Counted from the stretch's first letter, positions 1 through 6,409 are shown. The stretch is DNA of 8,004 nt from JAYZDB01 sp036338025 (GCA_036338025.1 JAYZDB010000012.1:1-8004), one strand, 5' to 3'. Notes: generated from the sequence alone by a model not told the origin. Numbers and translations: made by a program.

Positions 1-1
1 G

Positions 2-595
2 CCCGATGTGGTGGTGGAGTTCACGGTGCCCGAAGCCGTGGAGAACAACGTTCGTACGGTGCTCAGCGCCGGCATCCCGGTGGTCGCCGGGACTACCGGC
101 CTGGCAACGGACAAGGCCGAGGAACTCGGGCGGTTGGCGGAGGGCAAGGGGGTCGGCTTCTTGCTGGCACCCAACTTCGCAATCGGGGTGATCCTGATGC
201 AGAAATTTGCGCGGGAAGCGGTTCGGCACTTCGACGATGTGGAGATCCTGGAATTGCACCACGATCGCAAGGTGGATGCGCCGTCCGGTACGGCGTTGCA
301 CACCGCCGACCAGATCGCGGCGGCGGCAGAGCGACCTCTCAATCAGGGTCGGCCAGACCAGACCGAGTTGGTGGATGGTGCCCGGGGCGGTGAGCGGAAC
401 GGGATCCCGGTGCACTCTGTGCGCTTGCCCGGCTTGCTGGCGCATCAGGAGGTGATGTTTGGCGGACTCGGGCAGGTGTTGACGATCCGTCACGACGCCC
501 TGGATCGTCAGGCCTTCATGCCGGGCGTGCTGTTGGGAATCCGCTCGATTCGCGAGCACCGGGGTCTGGTGGATTCGTTGGAACGGCTGTTGTGA
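2..595 (+). CDS. dapB: 4-hydroxy-tetrahydrodipicolinate reductase, 5'-truncated by window edge
   Basis: This is the NAD(P)H-dependent cytosolic reductase that makes tetrahydrodipicolinate in the diaminopimelate/lysine pathway. The frame is open from base 2, and 197 residues are visible before the TGA at 593-595. DapB is usually about 265-275 residues, so the N-terminal Rossmann part with its glycine-rich nucleotide loop lies outside the window. Visible hallmarks are the VAGTTG segment near bases 80-100, the APNF segment near 170, and the signature ELHHDRKVDAPSGTA at about 251-295. In that signature the second His (260-262) and the Lys (269-271) match the catalytic His and Lys of the family. 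HSVRLPG and the GQVLTIRHD strand belong to the C-terminal substrate-binding and tetramerisation domain. No gene follows in the same unit: a tRNA promoter starts 26 bases after the stop. Identification is firm; only the start is unknown. Confidence 0.96.
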   Translation, partial: PDVVVEFTVPEAVENNVRTVLSAGIPVVAGTTGLATDKAEELGRLAEGKGVGFLLAPNFAIGVILMQKFAREAVRHFDDVEILELHHDRKVDAPSGTALHTADQIAAAAERPLNQGRPDQTELVDGARGGERNGIPVHSVRLPGLLAHQEVMFGGLGQVLTIRHDALDRQAFMPGVLLGIRSIREHRGLVDSLERLL

Positions 596-621
596 GGCTG
601 ATCGGGCTAGCTGGTTTGGGC

Positions 622-649
622 TTGACGCTCCGCGGTGTGTGCGTACCTT
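622..649 (+). promoter_or_regulatory. Likely sigma70-type promoter of tRNA-Leu
   Basis: TTGACG (622-627; 5 of 6 consensus bases) is followed after 16 bases by TACCTT (644-649; TA...T matched). Transcription would start near 656, about 45 bases before the tRNA. The bases after the -10 box (GCGTGCCC) are GC-rich, as in the discriminator of stringently controlled stable-RNA promoters. This is inferred from pattern and position only. Confidence 0.5.
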
Positions 650-699
650 GCGTGCCCGATTCGGGTGCGCCGCGGTCGCGGCCAGCGTGAATCCCACTT

Positions 700-787
700 G
701 CCGGAGTGGCGGAATTGGCAGACGCGACGGATTCAAAATCCGTTTCTTGTAATGAGAGTGGGGGTTCGAGTCCCCCCTCCGGTACCA
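700..787 (+). tRNA. tRNA-Leu (anticodon CAA), CCA encoded
   Basis: The gene folds as a class II tRNA. The acceptor stem GCCGGAG (700-706) pairs with CTCCGGT (777-783); the first pair is G-U, as also seen in some other bacterial tRNA-Leu. The D arm carries the AATTGGCAGA loop. The anticodon stem is ACGGA/TCCGT with loop TTCAAAA, so the anticodon is CAA at 734-736, which reads the UUG leucine codon. A long variable arm follows, then the T arm GGGGG-TTCGAGT-CCCCC. The discriminator is A (784), as required for leucine tRNAs, and CCA is encoded at 785-787. An open reading frame that runs through this gene into the sulfatase is an artefact of the tRNA sequence. Confidence 0.97.
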
Positions 788-846
788 GTTACGACCGTGT
801 GAGCGTTCGCAGCTGTGGGGCTTTGGAGCCAGTCTGGGACGCACAT

Positions 847-875
847 CCTGGATCCATGATCCGGGCGGCTGCCCG
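847..875 (+). other. Two overlapping, mutually exclusive hairpins in the sulfatase leader
   Basis: Hairpin A pairs CCTGGATC (847-854) with GATCCGGG (858-865) around the three-base loop CAT, an 8-bp stem with one G-U pair. Hairpin B pairs CGGGC (862-866) with GCCCG (871-875) around GGCT. They share bases 862-865, so only one can form at a time. Hairpin B is followed by CTTGTTC, which is only slightly T-rich. Possible roles are termination after the tRNA or control of the sulfatase start, because an in-frame ATG at 856-858 overlaps the loop of hairpin A. The pairing is directly visible; the role is inference. Confidence 0.4.
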
Positions 876-885
876 CTTGTTCACC

Positions 886-2487
886 ATGAAGAACCGATCT
901 ACCACCGACCTGCTTGTCCTGCTTGCGCTCCTTGCCTCTTGTCAGATGCCAGTTGCCCGGCAGCCGGACCAGCGTCCGAACATCCTATTCTTGTTTACCG
1001 ACGATCATGCGCCGCATGCGATCGGGGCCTACGGAACCCGTTACGCGGCCCTGAATCCGACGCCCAACATCGATGCCCTGGCGGCGCAGGGCATGCTGTT
1101 CCGCAACAGTTTTTGCACCAACTCGATCTGTGGGCCGAGTCGTGCGGTGATCCTGACTGGCAAGCACAGTCATCGCAACGGTTTCATGGCCAACGGCAAC
1201 CGCTTCGACGGCGGTCAGGTGACCTTCCCGAAGATCCTGCAAAAGGGTGGCTACCGGACCGCCCTGATCGGCAAGTGGCATCTGGGCAGCGATCCGCAGG
1301 GCTTCGACTACTGGGATATCCTGCCCGGGCAGGGGGACTACTACAATCCGGTGTTCATCAACAAGGACGGTCGTCGCCAGGTCGAGGGCTACTGCACCGA
1401 CCTGGTTACGGACCTCGCTATCGAGTGGCTCGAGGAGCAGCGCAAGTCGGATCAGCCGTTCGTCTTGATGTGCCAGCACAAGGCGCCGCATCGCAACTGG
1501 ATGCCACCGTTGCGCCACCTGGATCTCTACGACGATGTCGTGTTGCCCGAACCTGCGACCTTGTTCGACAAGTACGAGGACAACGCCAGCCCCGCGCGCC
1601 ATCAAGAGATGGAGATCGACCGACACATGAACATCGTCTACGACCTGTTCGTCGATCCTCACGAGGGCTGGGACAAGAAATCCGGTACGGACAAGTCCGG
1701 GTTCCGCAACTTGAAGAAGATGAATGCCGTCCAACGGGCGGCCTGGACCCGCGGATTCGCGGCAGAGAACGCCGCCTTCCTAAAGGACCGGCCCACTGGG
1801 CGGGGGTTGGTGAGCTGGAAGTACCAGCGTTACATGAAGAACTACCTGCGCACCATCCGGGGTGTCGACGACAACGTCGGTCGGATGATGGACTACCTGA
1901 AGAAGACCGGTCTCGACAAGAACACGGTGGTCATCTACTCCTCCGACCAGGGTTTCTATCTCGGTGACCACGGCTGGTACGACAAGCGATGGATGTATGA
2001 GGAGTCGCTGAAGATGCCGCTGATTGTGCGGTGGCCTGGCGTGACCCAAGCCGGTTCCAAGGCCGACCAGTTGGTGCAAAACCTGGACTACGCCCAGACC
2101 TTCTTGGAGATGGCTGGTGTCGCCAGTCCTGACGGTATGCAGGGCCGTTCGCTGGTCGATTTGCTGCGCGGCGCGGCGCCAGACGATTGGCGCAGTTCGA
2201 TCTACTACCACTACTACGGTTTTCCCGCTGTGCACCAGGTGGCCCGTCACTACGGGATCCGTACCGACCGCTACAAACTGATCTGGTTCTACCAATTCGA
2301 TGAGTGGGAACTCTACGACCTCCGGAGCGACCCGGACGAACTGCGAAACCTCTACGGTGACCCGGCTCAGCAGGATCGGATCGTCAGCCTGAAGGCCGAC
2401 CTCGAGTCGCTGCGGGTCTCCTACGGCGACGACAGTGCTTCGGGACCGATGCCGGCAGCCTGGCGCGCCAAGATGCGCGCCCGCTGA
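886..2487 (+). CDS. Lipoprotein sulfatase of the formylglycine-dependent S1 family
   Basis: This is a predicted sulfate-ester hydrolase of 533 residues from this start. Residues 1-19 form a lipoprotein signal: a charged n-region (MKNRSTTD), a Leu-rich core and the lipobox LASC with Cys19, so the enzyme is likely exported and membrane-anchored. The sulfatase domain begins at about residue 31 (PNILFLFTDDH); Asp39 and Asp40 are metal ligands. CGPSR (82-86) is the CxPSR motif whose Cys82 is converted to formylglycine, and TGKH (91-94) follows. GKWHLG (129-134), HKAPH (198-202) and SSDQG (352-356) are further active-site and calcium-ligand blocks. The C-terminal part (about 440-510, ending in ELYDLRSDPDELRNLY) resembles the DUF4976 tail of bacterial glycosaminoglycan and mucin sulfatases. 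The substrate is probably a sulfated polysaccharide but cannot be named. An in-frame ATG at 856 would add 10 residues. Neither start has a clear Shine-Dalgarno site; 886 gives the more compact signal peptide and avoids the hairpin. No maturase gene is nearby. Confidence 0.93.
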   Translation: MKNRSTTDLLVLLALLASCQMPVARQPDQRPNILFLFTDDHAPHAIGAYGTRYAALNPTPNIDALAAQGMLFRNSFCTNSICGPSRAVILTGKHSHRNGFMANGNRFDGGQVTFPKILQKGGYRTALIGKWHLGSDPQGFDYWDILPGQGDYYNPVFINKDGRRQVEGYCTDLVTDLAIEWLEEQRKSDQPFVLMCQHKAPHRNWMPPLRHLDLYDDVVLPEPATLFDKYEDNASPARHQEMEIDRHMNIVYDLFVDPHEGWDKKSGTDKSGFRNLKKMNAVQRAAWTRGFAAENAAFLKDRPTGRGLVSWKYQRYMKNYLRTIRGVDDNVGRMMDYLKKTGLDKNTVVIYSSDQGFYLGDHGWYDKRWMYEESLKMPLIVRWPGVTQAGSKADQLVQNLDYAQTFLEMAGVASPDGMQGRSLVDLLRGAAPDDWRSSIYYHYYGFPAVHQVARHYGIRTDRYKLIWFYQFDEWELYDLRSDPDELRNLYGDPAQQDRIVSLKADLESLRVSYGDDSASGPMPAAWRAKMRAR

Positions 2488-2503
2488 CCCGGGTGAGCGG
2501 GCG
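2478..2503 (+). terminator. Strong GC hairpin at the sulfatase stop codon, terminator candidate
   Basis: CGCCCGCT (2478-2485) pairs perfectly with AGCGGGCG (2496-2503), an 8-bp stem around a 10-base loop. The loop contains ACCCGGGT, which can pair further at its ends. The stop codon TGA (2485-2487) lies at the top of the ascending arm. No T-run follows, so this is not a classical intrinsic terminator. It lies between the sulfatase and the next promoter (2525), where termination would be expected. It may be a T-less terminator or a 3'-end stabiliser. Confidence 0.45.
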
Positions 2504-2524
2504 GTAGGCCGGCCAACACCTCGG

Positions 2525-2552
2525 TTGACACTTGGGCTTTGCGTGGTAAAGT
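2525..2552 (+). promoter_or_regulatory. Sigma70-type promoter for the small protein and regulator pair
   Basis: A perfect TTGACA -35 box (2525-2530) is followed after 16 bases by TAAAGT (2547-2552), which matches four of six -10 positions. The predicted start is near 2559, giving a leader of about 23 bases before the ATG at 2582. It is the best promoter match seen in the window, and its place between the sulfatase hairpin and the next gene supports it. Confidence 0.6.
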
Positions 2553-2581
2553 TCTCGCTAACTCCAACACGGAAACCCGCC

Positions 2582-2749
2582 ATGCACCTCGACGAAGTTC
2601 CCGAACGGATCTTGGAGATCCACGCGCAGGTTTTTGAGGTGGAGGGTGTGCGTGAATACGGCGCCACCGCGATCGTGGTGACTTGCTGCCCGGCGATTGA
2701 ATCGTTGCTCGAGACGCCGAATTCTGGCGCGGAGGACAATCGTGGCTAG
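2582..2749 (+). CDS. Small hypothetical protein (55 aa) translationally coupled to a regulator
   Basis: I do not recognise this product. The 55-residue protein starts MHLDEVPERILEIHAQVFEV and continues through a hydrophobic stretch, ATAIVVTCCPAIESLL (29-44), with two adjacent cysteines (Cys36-Cys37). It ends in a polar tail. It is acidic and has no signal peptide or convincing membrane helix. Support for a real gene comes from the promoter just upstream, codons with G/C-rich third positions like those of its neighbours, and its last codons overlapping the GTG start of the following regulator by 8 bases (2742-2749). That is the geometry of translational coupling. The Shine-Dalgarno site before the ATG is weak (CGGAAA, about 10 bases upstream). 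It could serve as a partner or ligand sensor of the regulator, or as a leader peptide; both are guesses. Confidence 0.6.
   Translation: MHLDEVPERILEIHAQVFEVEGVREYGATAIVVTCCPAIESLLETPNSGAEDNRG
2731..2735 (+). promoter_or_regulatory. Shine-Dalgarno site fixing the regulator's GTG start
   Basis: GGAGG lies six bases before the GTG at 2742. This strong, correctly spaced site supports GTG 2742 over other in-frame starts (an upstream ATG at 2697 and an ATG at 2775). It lies inside the end of the 55-residue gene, so ribosomes finishing that gene would reach it directly. Confidence 0.75.
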
Positions 2750-3146
2750 GTCCAAGCGGCAGGTCTCGAGCAGAATGGTGGACGAAGCCGGCAAGGGGCA
2801 CTTCGCCTACGAGGGCCTCAACCGGGTCCTGCACGAGAAAGCTCGGCTTGGCATTCTGACCGCCTTGCGTACCAGCAAGGATGGTCTGCTGTTCGGCGAC
2901 CTCAAGAACCTCTGCTCGCTGACCGACGGCAACCTCAGTCGTCATCTCTCGGTGTTGCAGGAGGCTGGGCTGGTGGAGATCGTTAAATCCTTCCGAGGTG
3001 CCAAGCCCCAGACCTGGGCCGTGTTGAGCAGGCGGGGACGCAAGGAGTTTGATGCCTACATCCTGGAACTCCAGCGAGTGATCCAGGATGCCGGCAGCCG
3101 GGTCGCGTCCCAATCGGAGGCGAAAGTCCAGTCGCCGCCGAGGTGA
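2742..3146 (+). CDS. Winged-helix transcriptional regulator (PF13601-like, MarR/ArsR fold)
   Basis: This is a predicted DNA-binding protein of 134 residues. After a basic N-terminus (MARSKRQVSSR) comes a winged-helix domain at about residues 21-112. FAYEGLNRVLHEKARLGILTAL is the first helix pair, and LLFGDLKNLC is the helix before the turn. TDGNLSRHLSVLQEAGLV (61-78) is the recognition helix, EIVKSFRGAKPQTWAVLS forms the wing, and RRGRKEFDAYILELQRVI is the closing helix. The pattern and length match the small single-domain regulators of the PF13601 family, in which the closing helix is expected to mediate dimerisation. There is no separate ligand domain. The last 20 residues are polar and likely disordered. 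It is read with the 55-residue gene, from a GTG with a strong ribosome site. The target is unknown; autoregulation at the 2525-2552 promoter is a natural first guess. The gene converges on gatB with a 10-bp gap. Confidence 0.85.
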   Translation: MARSKRQVSSRMVDEAGKGHFAYEGLNRVLHEKARLGILTALRTSKDGLLFGDLKNLCSLTDGNLSRHLSVLQEAGLVEIVKSFRGAKPQTWAVLSRRGRKEFDAYILELQRVIQDAGSRVASQSEAKVQSPPR

Positions 3147-3162
3147 CCCTGGTCGGTCAGGG
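3147..3162. terminator. Hairpin between convergent regulator and gatB, possible bidirectional terminator
   Basis: CCCTG (3147-3151) pairs with CAGGG (3158-3162) around a six-base loop. It fills the 10-bp gap between the regulator stop (3146) and the gatB stop (3157-3159) and runs into the latter. The stem is short and has no T-run on either strand, so the assignment rests mainly on its position between convergent genes. Confidence 0.3.
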
Positions 3163-4578
3163 ACTATCCAGGAGGCGCCGCAGGATCTCCTGCACCATGG
3201 GTGGGTTGGCTTGACCTTTGGTGGCCTTCATGGTCAGGCCCTGCAGGGCGTGTAGCGCTTTTTGCTTGCCTGCCTGGAAGTCAGCGACCGGTTGGGGGTT
3301 GGCGTCGATGATTCCCTGGACGATGCGTTCGAGTTCGACGGGGTCGCTGATCTGGGCCAGACCCAAGACCTCGATGGTGGACGTGACGTCCTGGTCGTGT
3401 TCGAGGAGGTGCTCAAAGACCTGCTTGGCGGCGTTGCGGCTGATCCTGCCGTTGATCTGCGCGCCGATCATCTCGGCCAGCCGGGTCGCCGGGATCTGGA
3501 ACTGCGTGATCTCCTGGTCGCGTTCCTTCAGGGCCCGCAGTACCTCCGTCATCACCCAGTTGCTGGCCAGCTTGGGGTCTTGGCAAGCCTCGGCGCAGGT
3601 CTCGAAGTAGTCTGCGACGTTCCGATCCTGCAGCAGCACGTCGGTGTCGTATTCGGGCAAGCTGTAGTCGTGCAGGAATCGTTCGCGACGGGCGGCGGGC
3701 AGCTCTGGCATGGCGGCGCGGAGTTCCTCTACCCAGGCCGGCTGAATGCTGATAGGGGGCAGGTCCGGGTCTGGGAAGTAGCGGTAGTCGTCGGCGGACT
3801 CCTTGCTGCGCATGGTGGCGCTCTCGCCCTTCTCCTCATTCCATAGCCGGGTTTCTTGTTGGATTGCACCGCCATTGGCGAGGGTGGCGGTTTGGCGGCG
3901 CGCCTCGTATTCGAGCGCCCGCTGGACCATCTTGAACGAATTGAGGTTCTTGATCTCGACCTTGGTTCCGAGCTCGGCCTCGCCTGTCCTTTGGACGGAG
4001 ATGTTGGCGTCACAGCGCAGCAGACCCTTCTCCATGTCACATTCGGAGATGCCTGCGTATTGGAGGATCTGCTTGAGTTGAGTCAGGAATGCATAGGCGT
4101 CGGCCGGAGTGTGCAGATCGGGCTGGCCGACGATCTCGATCAGGGCGGCGCCCGCCCGGTTGAGGTCGACCAGGCTGCCACCGCTGGTGTGGGTGGTCTT
4201 ACCGGCATCCTCTTCGAGGTGGATGCGTTCGAGTTGCCCATAGCGACCGTCACCCAAGGGTACCCGTCCGCCGGTGCAGAACGGTTCGTCGTACTGGCTG
4301 ATCTGGTAGCCCTTGGGAAGGTCCGGGTAGAAATAGTTCTTCCGGTCGAAGTGGATGCGTTGGTTGATCTGGCCTTCCAATGCGATACCGGCGCGGACCG
4401 CTAATTCCAAGGCGCGTTCGTTGACCACCGGGAGGACACCTGGCAGACCCAGTTCGACCACCGACACGCGGGTGTTCGGCTCACCACCCGATGCGTAGGG
4501 ACTCGGCGCGAACAACTTGCTGCGGACTTCCAACTGCACGTGCACTTCCAGGCCGATCGTGATCTCGAACTCGCTCAC
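3157..4578 (-). CDS. gatB: Asp-tRNA(Asn)/Glu-tRNA(Gln) amidotransferase subunit B
   Basis: GatB binds the misacylated tRNA and activates its side-chain carboxylate with ATP, using ammonia delivered from GatA. The 473 residues are full length. The catalytic cradle domain covers about residues 1-295: GLEVHVQL (9-16), FDRKNYFYPDLPKGYQISQ (77-95), HLEEDAGKTTH (120-130), DLNRAGAALIEIVGQPD (138-154), LRCDANIS (187-194), GTKVEIKNLNSF (204-215) and DDYRYFPDPDLPP (263-275). The helical/YqeY tRNA-binding tail (about 296-473) ends in the conserved KATKGQANPPMV. Where many GatB proteins have a CPVC-like cysteine pair, this one reads NTRVSVVELGLPGVLP (35-50), the cysteine-free form also known in Staphylococcus aureus. 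The start is GTG, overlapping the gatA stop as GTGA (4575-4578). A GGGAG site lies 8 bases upstream (4587-4591). Confidence 0.98.
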   Translation of the reverse strand: MSEFEITIGLEVHVQLEVRSKLFAPSPYASGGEPNTRVSVVELGLPGVLPVVNERALELAVRAGIALEGQINQRIHFDRKNYFYPDLPKGYQISQYDEPFCTGGRVPLGDGRYGQLERIHLEEDAGKTTHTSGGSLVDLNRAGAALIEIVGQPDLHTPADAYAFLTQLKQILQYAGISECDMEKGLLRCDANISVQRTGEAELGTKVEIKNLNSFKMVQRALEYEARRQTATLANGGAIQQETRLWNEEKGESATMRSKESADDYRYFPDPDLPPISIQPAWVEELRAAMPELPAARRERFLHDYSLPEYDTDVLLQDRNVADYFETCAEACQDPKLASNWVMTEVLRALKERDQEITQFQIPATRLAEMIGAQINGRISRNAAKQVFEHLLEHDQDVTSTIEVLGLAQISDPVELERIVQGIIDANPQPVADFQAGKQKALHALQGLTMKATKGQANPPMVQEILRRLLDSP

Positions 4579-6050
4579 AGTACCGGCTCCCGTCGGTGGT
4601 AGTCGGTGGCTTCCTGGAAGACGGCGGCGGTTCGCAGGAGGGTTGCCTCATCGAGGGCTTGACCCATCAACTGCAGGCCTACCGGCAGGTCCTCGTCGGT
4701 GAAACCACAAGGAATCGACAGCCCGGGCACGCCCGCCAGGTTGGCCGGGGTGGTGAGGATGTCGTTCATGTACATCGCGAGGGGGTCGTCGAGTTTTTCG
4801 CCCAAGGAGAAGGCTGCTCCCGGTGAAGTTGCCGAGGCAATGAGGTCGACCTGCGAAAACGCGGCGTCGAAGTCCCGACGGATCAGGGTGCGTACTTTTT
4901 GGGCTTTTTGATACCACTCTTCAACGTAGCCTTGACGCAGGCAGAACGAACCGAGCAGGATGCGGCGTTGGACTTCCGCTCCGAATCCCTCGTGCCGCGT
5001 AGCGGTGTACATCTCATTGAGGTCGTCGGCTGGGTGTTCTGCCCGCCGTCCATATCGGATTCCATCGTAGCGGGCCAGATTGGAGGAGGCTTCCGCAGTC
5101 GCGATCAGGTAGTAGGTCGGGATCGCGAAGCGGGTGTGGGGCATCGCCAGCTCGACCAGCGTGGCGCCCTGAATTTCGAGGATGGCCAGGGCTTCGCGTG
5201 TCCGTGCCTCCACCTCGGGGTCGAGACCGTCGGCGAAATATTCCGTTGGCACGCCGATCCGCAAGCCCTCGATACCTGGTGCATCGGCGGCCAGGTAGTC
5301 TGGGACCGGTGCGTTGATTGAAGTCGCATCCCGGGTATCGACGCCCGCGAGGACTCGAAGACAGAGCGCCAGGTCGGTGGCGTCACATGCAAATGGCGAC
5401 ACCGTGTCGAGGCTGCTGGCGAAGGCCACCAGTCCGAACCGCGATATCCTGCCATAGGTCGGTTTCAGGCCACTGACCCCGCACAGCGCGGCGGGTTGTC
5501 GTACAGATCCGCCAGTGTCGGATCCCAGTGCCAGCGGCACCATGCGGGCCGCGACCGCAGCGGCGGAGCCGCCGCTACTGCCACCGGGAATACGCTGCAG
5601 GTCGAAGGGGTTATGGGTCGGCCCGTGGCATGAGTGTTCGGTGGAACTACCCATTGCGAACTCATCCATGTTGGTGCGGCCGACGATGATGGCGCCCGCC
5701 GATACCAGGCGTTCGACTGCAGAGGCGGTGTAGGGCGATACAAATCCCTCGAGGATGGCGGAGCCGCAACTTGTCCGTTGGTCCCGCATCACGAAGTTGT
5801 CCTTGATTGCCACCGGCACCCCGGCCAGCGGTCCGAGCTCTGCGCCACCTGCGCGCGCCGCATCGAGGGCCTGGGCGCTGTGTCGTGCCGCGTCATGGAA
5901 GACCTCGACGAATGCCTTCACTCGGCCATCGAGGGCGGCGATTCTCTGCAGGGATCGTTCCAGAACATCGGCCGCCAGGGCTTGGCCGGCCGAAACAGCC
6001 CGGGCGATTTCATCGGCTGATTCGGGCAGCGCTTGCGGCCGTTGGCTCAT
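4575..6050 (-). CDS. gatA: Asp-tRNA(Asn)/Glu-tRNA(Gln) amidotransferase subunit A
   Basis: GatA is the glutaminase subunit of GatCAB, an amidase-signature enzyme that releases ammonia from glutamine and channels it to GatB. The protein has 491 residues, normal for the family. The Ser-cisSer-Lys triad is intact: Lys83 in VPVAIKDNF, cis-Ser158 in IPGGSSGGSAAAV, and nucleophile Ser182 in SDTGGSVRQPA. These sit four residues later than the known S. aureus positions (79, 154, 178). The conserved blocks GRTNMDEFAMGSS (124-136), CGVSGLKPTYGRISRFGLVAFASSLD (190-215) and the C-terminal PANLAGVPGLSIPCG (435-449) are all present. The ATG at 6050 (MSQRPQALPES) overlaps the gatC stop as ATGA. The reading frame stays open far upstream across gatC in a different frame, but that extension has no family similarity and is rejected. 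Confidence 0.98.
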   Translation of the reverse strand: MSQRPQALPESADEIARAVSAGQALAADVLERSLQRIAALDGRVKAFVEVFHDAARHSAQALDAARAGGAELGPLAGVPVAIKDNFVMRDQRTSCGSAILEGFVSPYTASAVERLVSAGAIIVGRTNMDEFAMGSSTEHSCHGPTHNPFDLQRIPGGSSGGSAAAVAARMVPLALGSDTGGSVRQPAALCGVSGLKPTYGRISRFGLVAFASSLDTVSPFACDATDLALCLRVLAGVDTRDATSINAPVPDYLAADAPGIEGLRIGVPTEYFADGLDPEVEARTREALAILEIQGATLVELAMPHTRFAIPTYYLIATAEASSNLARYDGIRYGRRAEHPADDLNEMYTATRHEGFGAEVQRRILLGSFCLRQGYVEEWYQKAQKVRTLIRRDFDAAFSQVDLIASATSPGAAFSLGEKLDDPLAMYMNDILTTPANLAGVPGLSIPCGFTDEDLPVGLQLMGQALDEATLLRTAAVFQEATDYHRREPVL

Positions 6051-6340
6051 CCTTCGATGACGCGGGGGACCAGGAAACAACCGGCGCGTTGGCGTGGCGC
6101 GTTGCGGAGGACCTGGTCTTGCGGTAGTGGTTTCGTGGGTTCGTCGGGGCGCAGTCTGGCAGCGATCGTCATCGGGTAGGCGGAGGGTTCGACGCCCTCC
6201 GTGTTTACGTCTTGCAGCATGGCAAAGGACTTGAGCAGGCCCGCGACTTCCTCGGAAGTGCGTTTGCTTCCGCTCGTCGCTTGCCTCAGTCGGGCCAACT
6301 TGGCCAGTTCGGCAAGTTCCCGGATCTCGATCTCTGCCAT
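6047..6340 (-). CDS. gatC: Asp-tRNA(Asn)/Glu-tRNA(Gln) amidotransferase subunit C
   Basis: GatC is the small subunit that wraps around GatA and GatB and stabilises the complex. The 97-residue product has the family layout: an N-terminal helix (EIRELAELAKLARL, 5-18), a second helix (SEEVAGLLKSFAMLQDV, 29-45), then the extended linker VEPSAYP (50-56) and RPDEP (64-68). It ends in APRQRAGCFLVPRVIEG, the conserved A-P...G-F-VP-V ending. The N-terminal helix is slightly unusual: the commonly seen 'V..IA.LARL' becomes 'ELAELAKLARL'. The ATG at 6340 has AGGGG (complement of 6349-6353) eight bases upstream, which decides against an in-frame ATG 60 bases further upstream. It is first in the gatCAB operon and is divergent from the membrane protein gene. 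Confidence 0.95.
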   Translation of the reverse strand: MAEIEIRELAELAKLARLRQATSGSKRTSEEVAGLLKSFAMLQDVNTEGVEPSAYPMTIAARLRPDEPTKPLPQDQVLRNAPRQRAGCFLVPRVIEG

Positions 6341-6409
6341 GAGAATTACCCCTAACGTGGTTTGGGTAAGAGTTTGCAACAAACATCCCGGAGAATCCAT
6401 GGCCCCTGC
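6341..6409 (-). promoter_or_regulatory. Upstream region of gatCAB (promoter not resolved)
   Basis: The operon promoter must lie in the 185-base divergent gap before gatC or beyond it. Apart from the AGGGG ribosome site at 6349-6353, I see only weak -35-like elements (TTGTTG and TTGCAA, complements within 6374-6384) without a convincing -10 box at normal spacing. I therefore mark the region and not a specific promoter. Confidence 0.25.

Noticed and set aside
700..787. tRNA-Leu as an integration site for a mobile island carrying the sulfatase
   Set aside because: I see no integrase and no repeated copy of the tRNA 3' end downstream in this window, so no attachment-site pair can be supported.
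2607..2621. GGATC-TTGGA-GATCC inverted repeat inside the 55-residue gene as a regulator operator
   Set aside because: It is only 5 bp per arm, lies well downstream of the promoter, and similar GATC-centred repeats occur elsewhere in this GC-rich window by chance (for example 850-862 and 6470-6483).
1780..2739. A 319-codon open frame on the - strand opposite the sulfatase end and small gene
   Set aside because: It is antisense to the conserved sulfatase C-terminus, shows no domain, and has Val/His-rich composition typical of shadow frames. The - strand frames at 985-1734 and 2421-3113 were rejected for the same reason.
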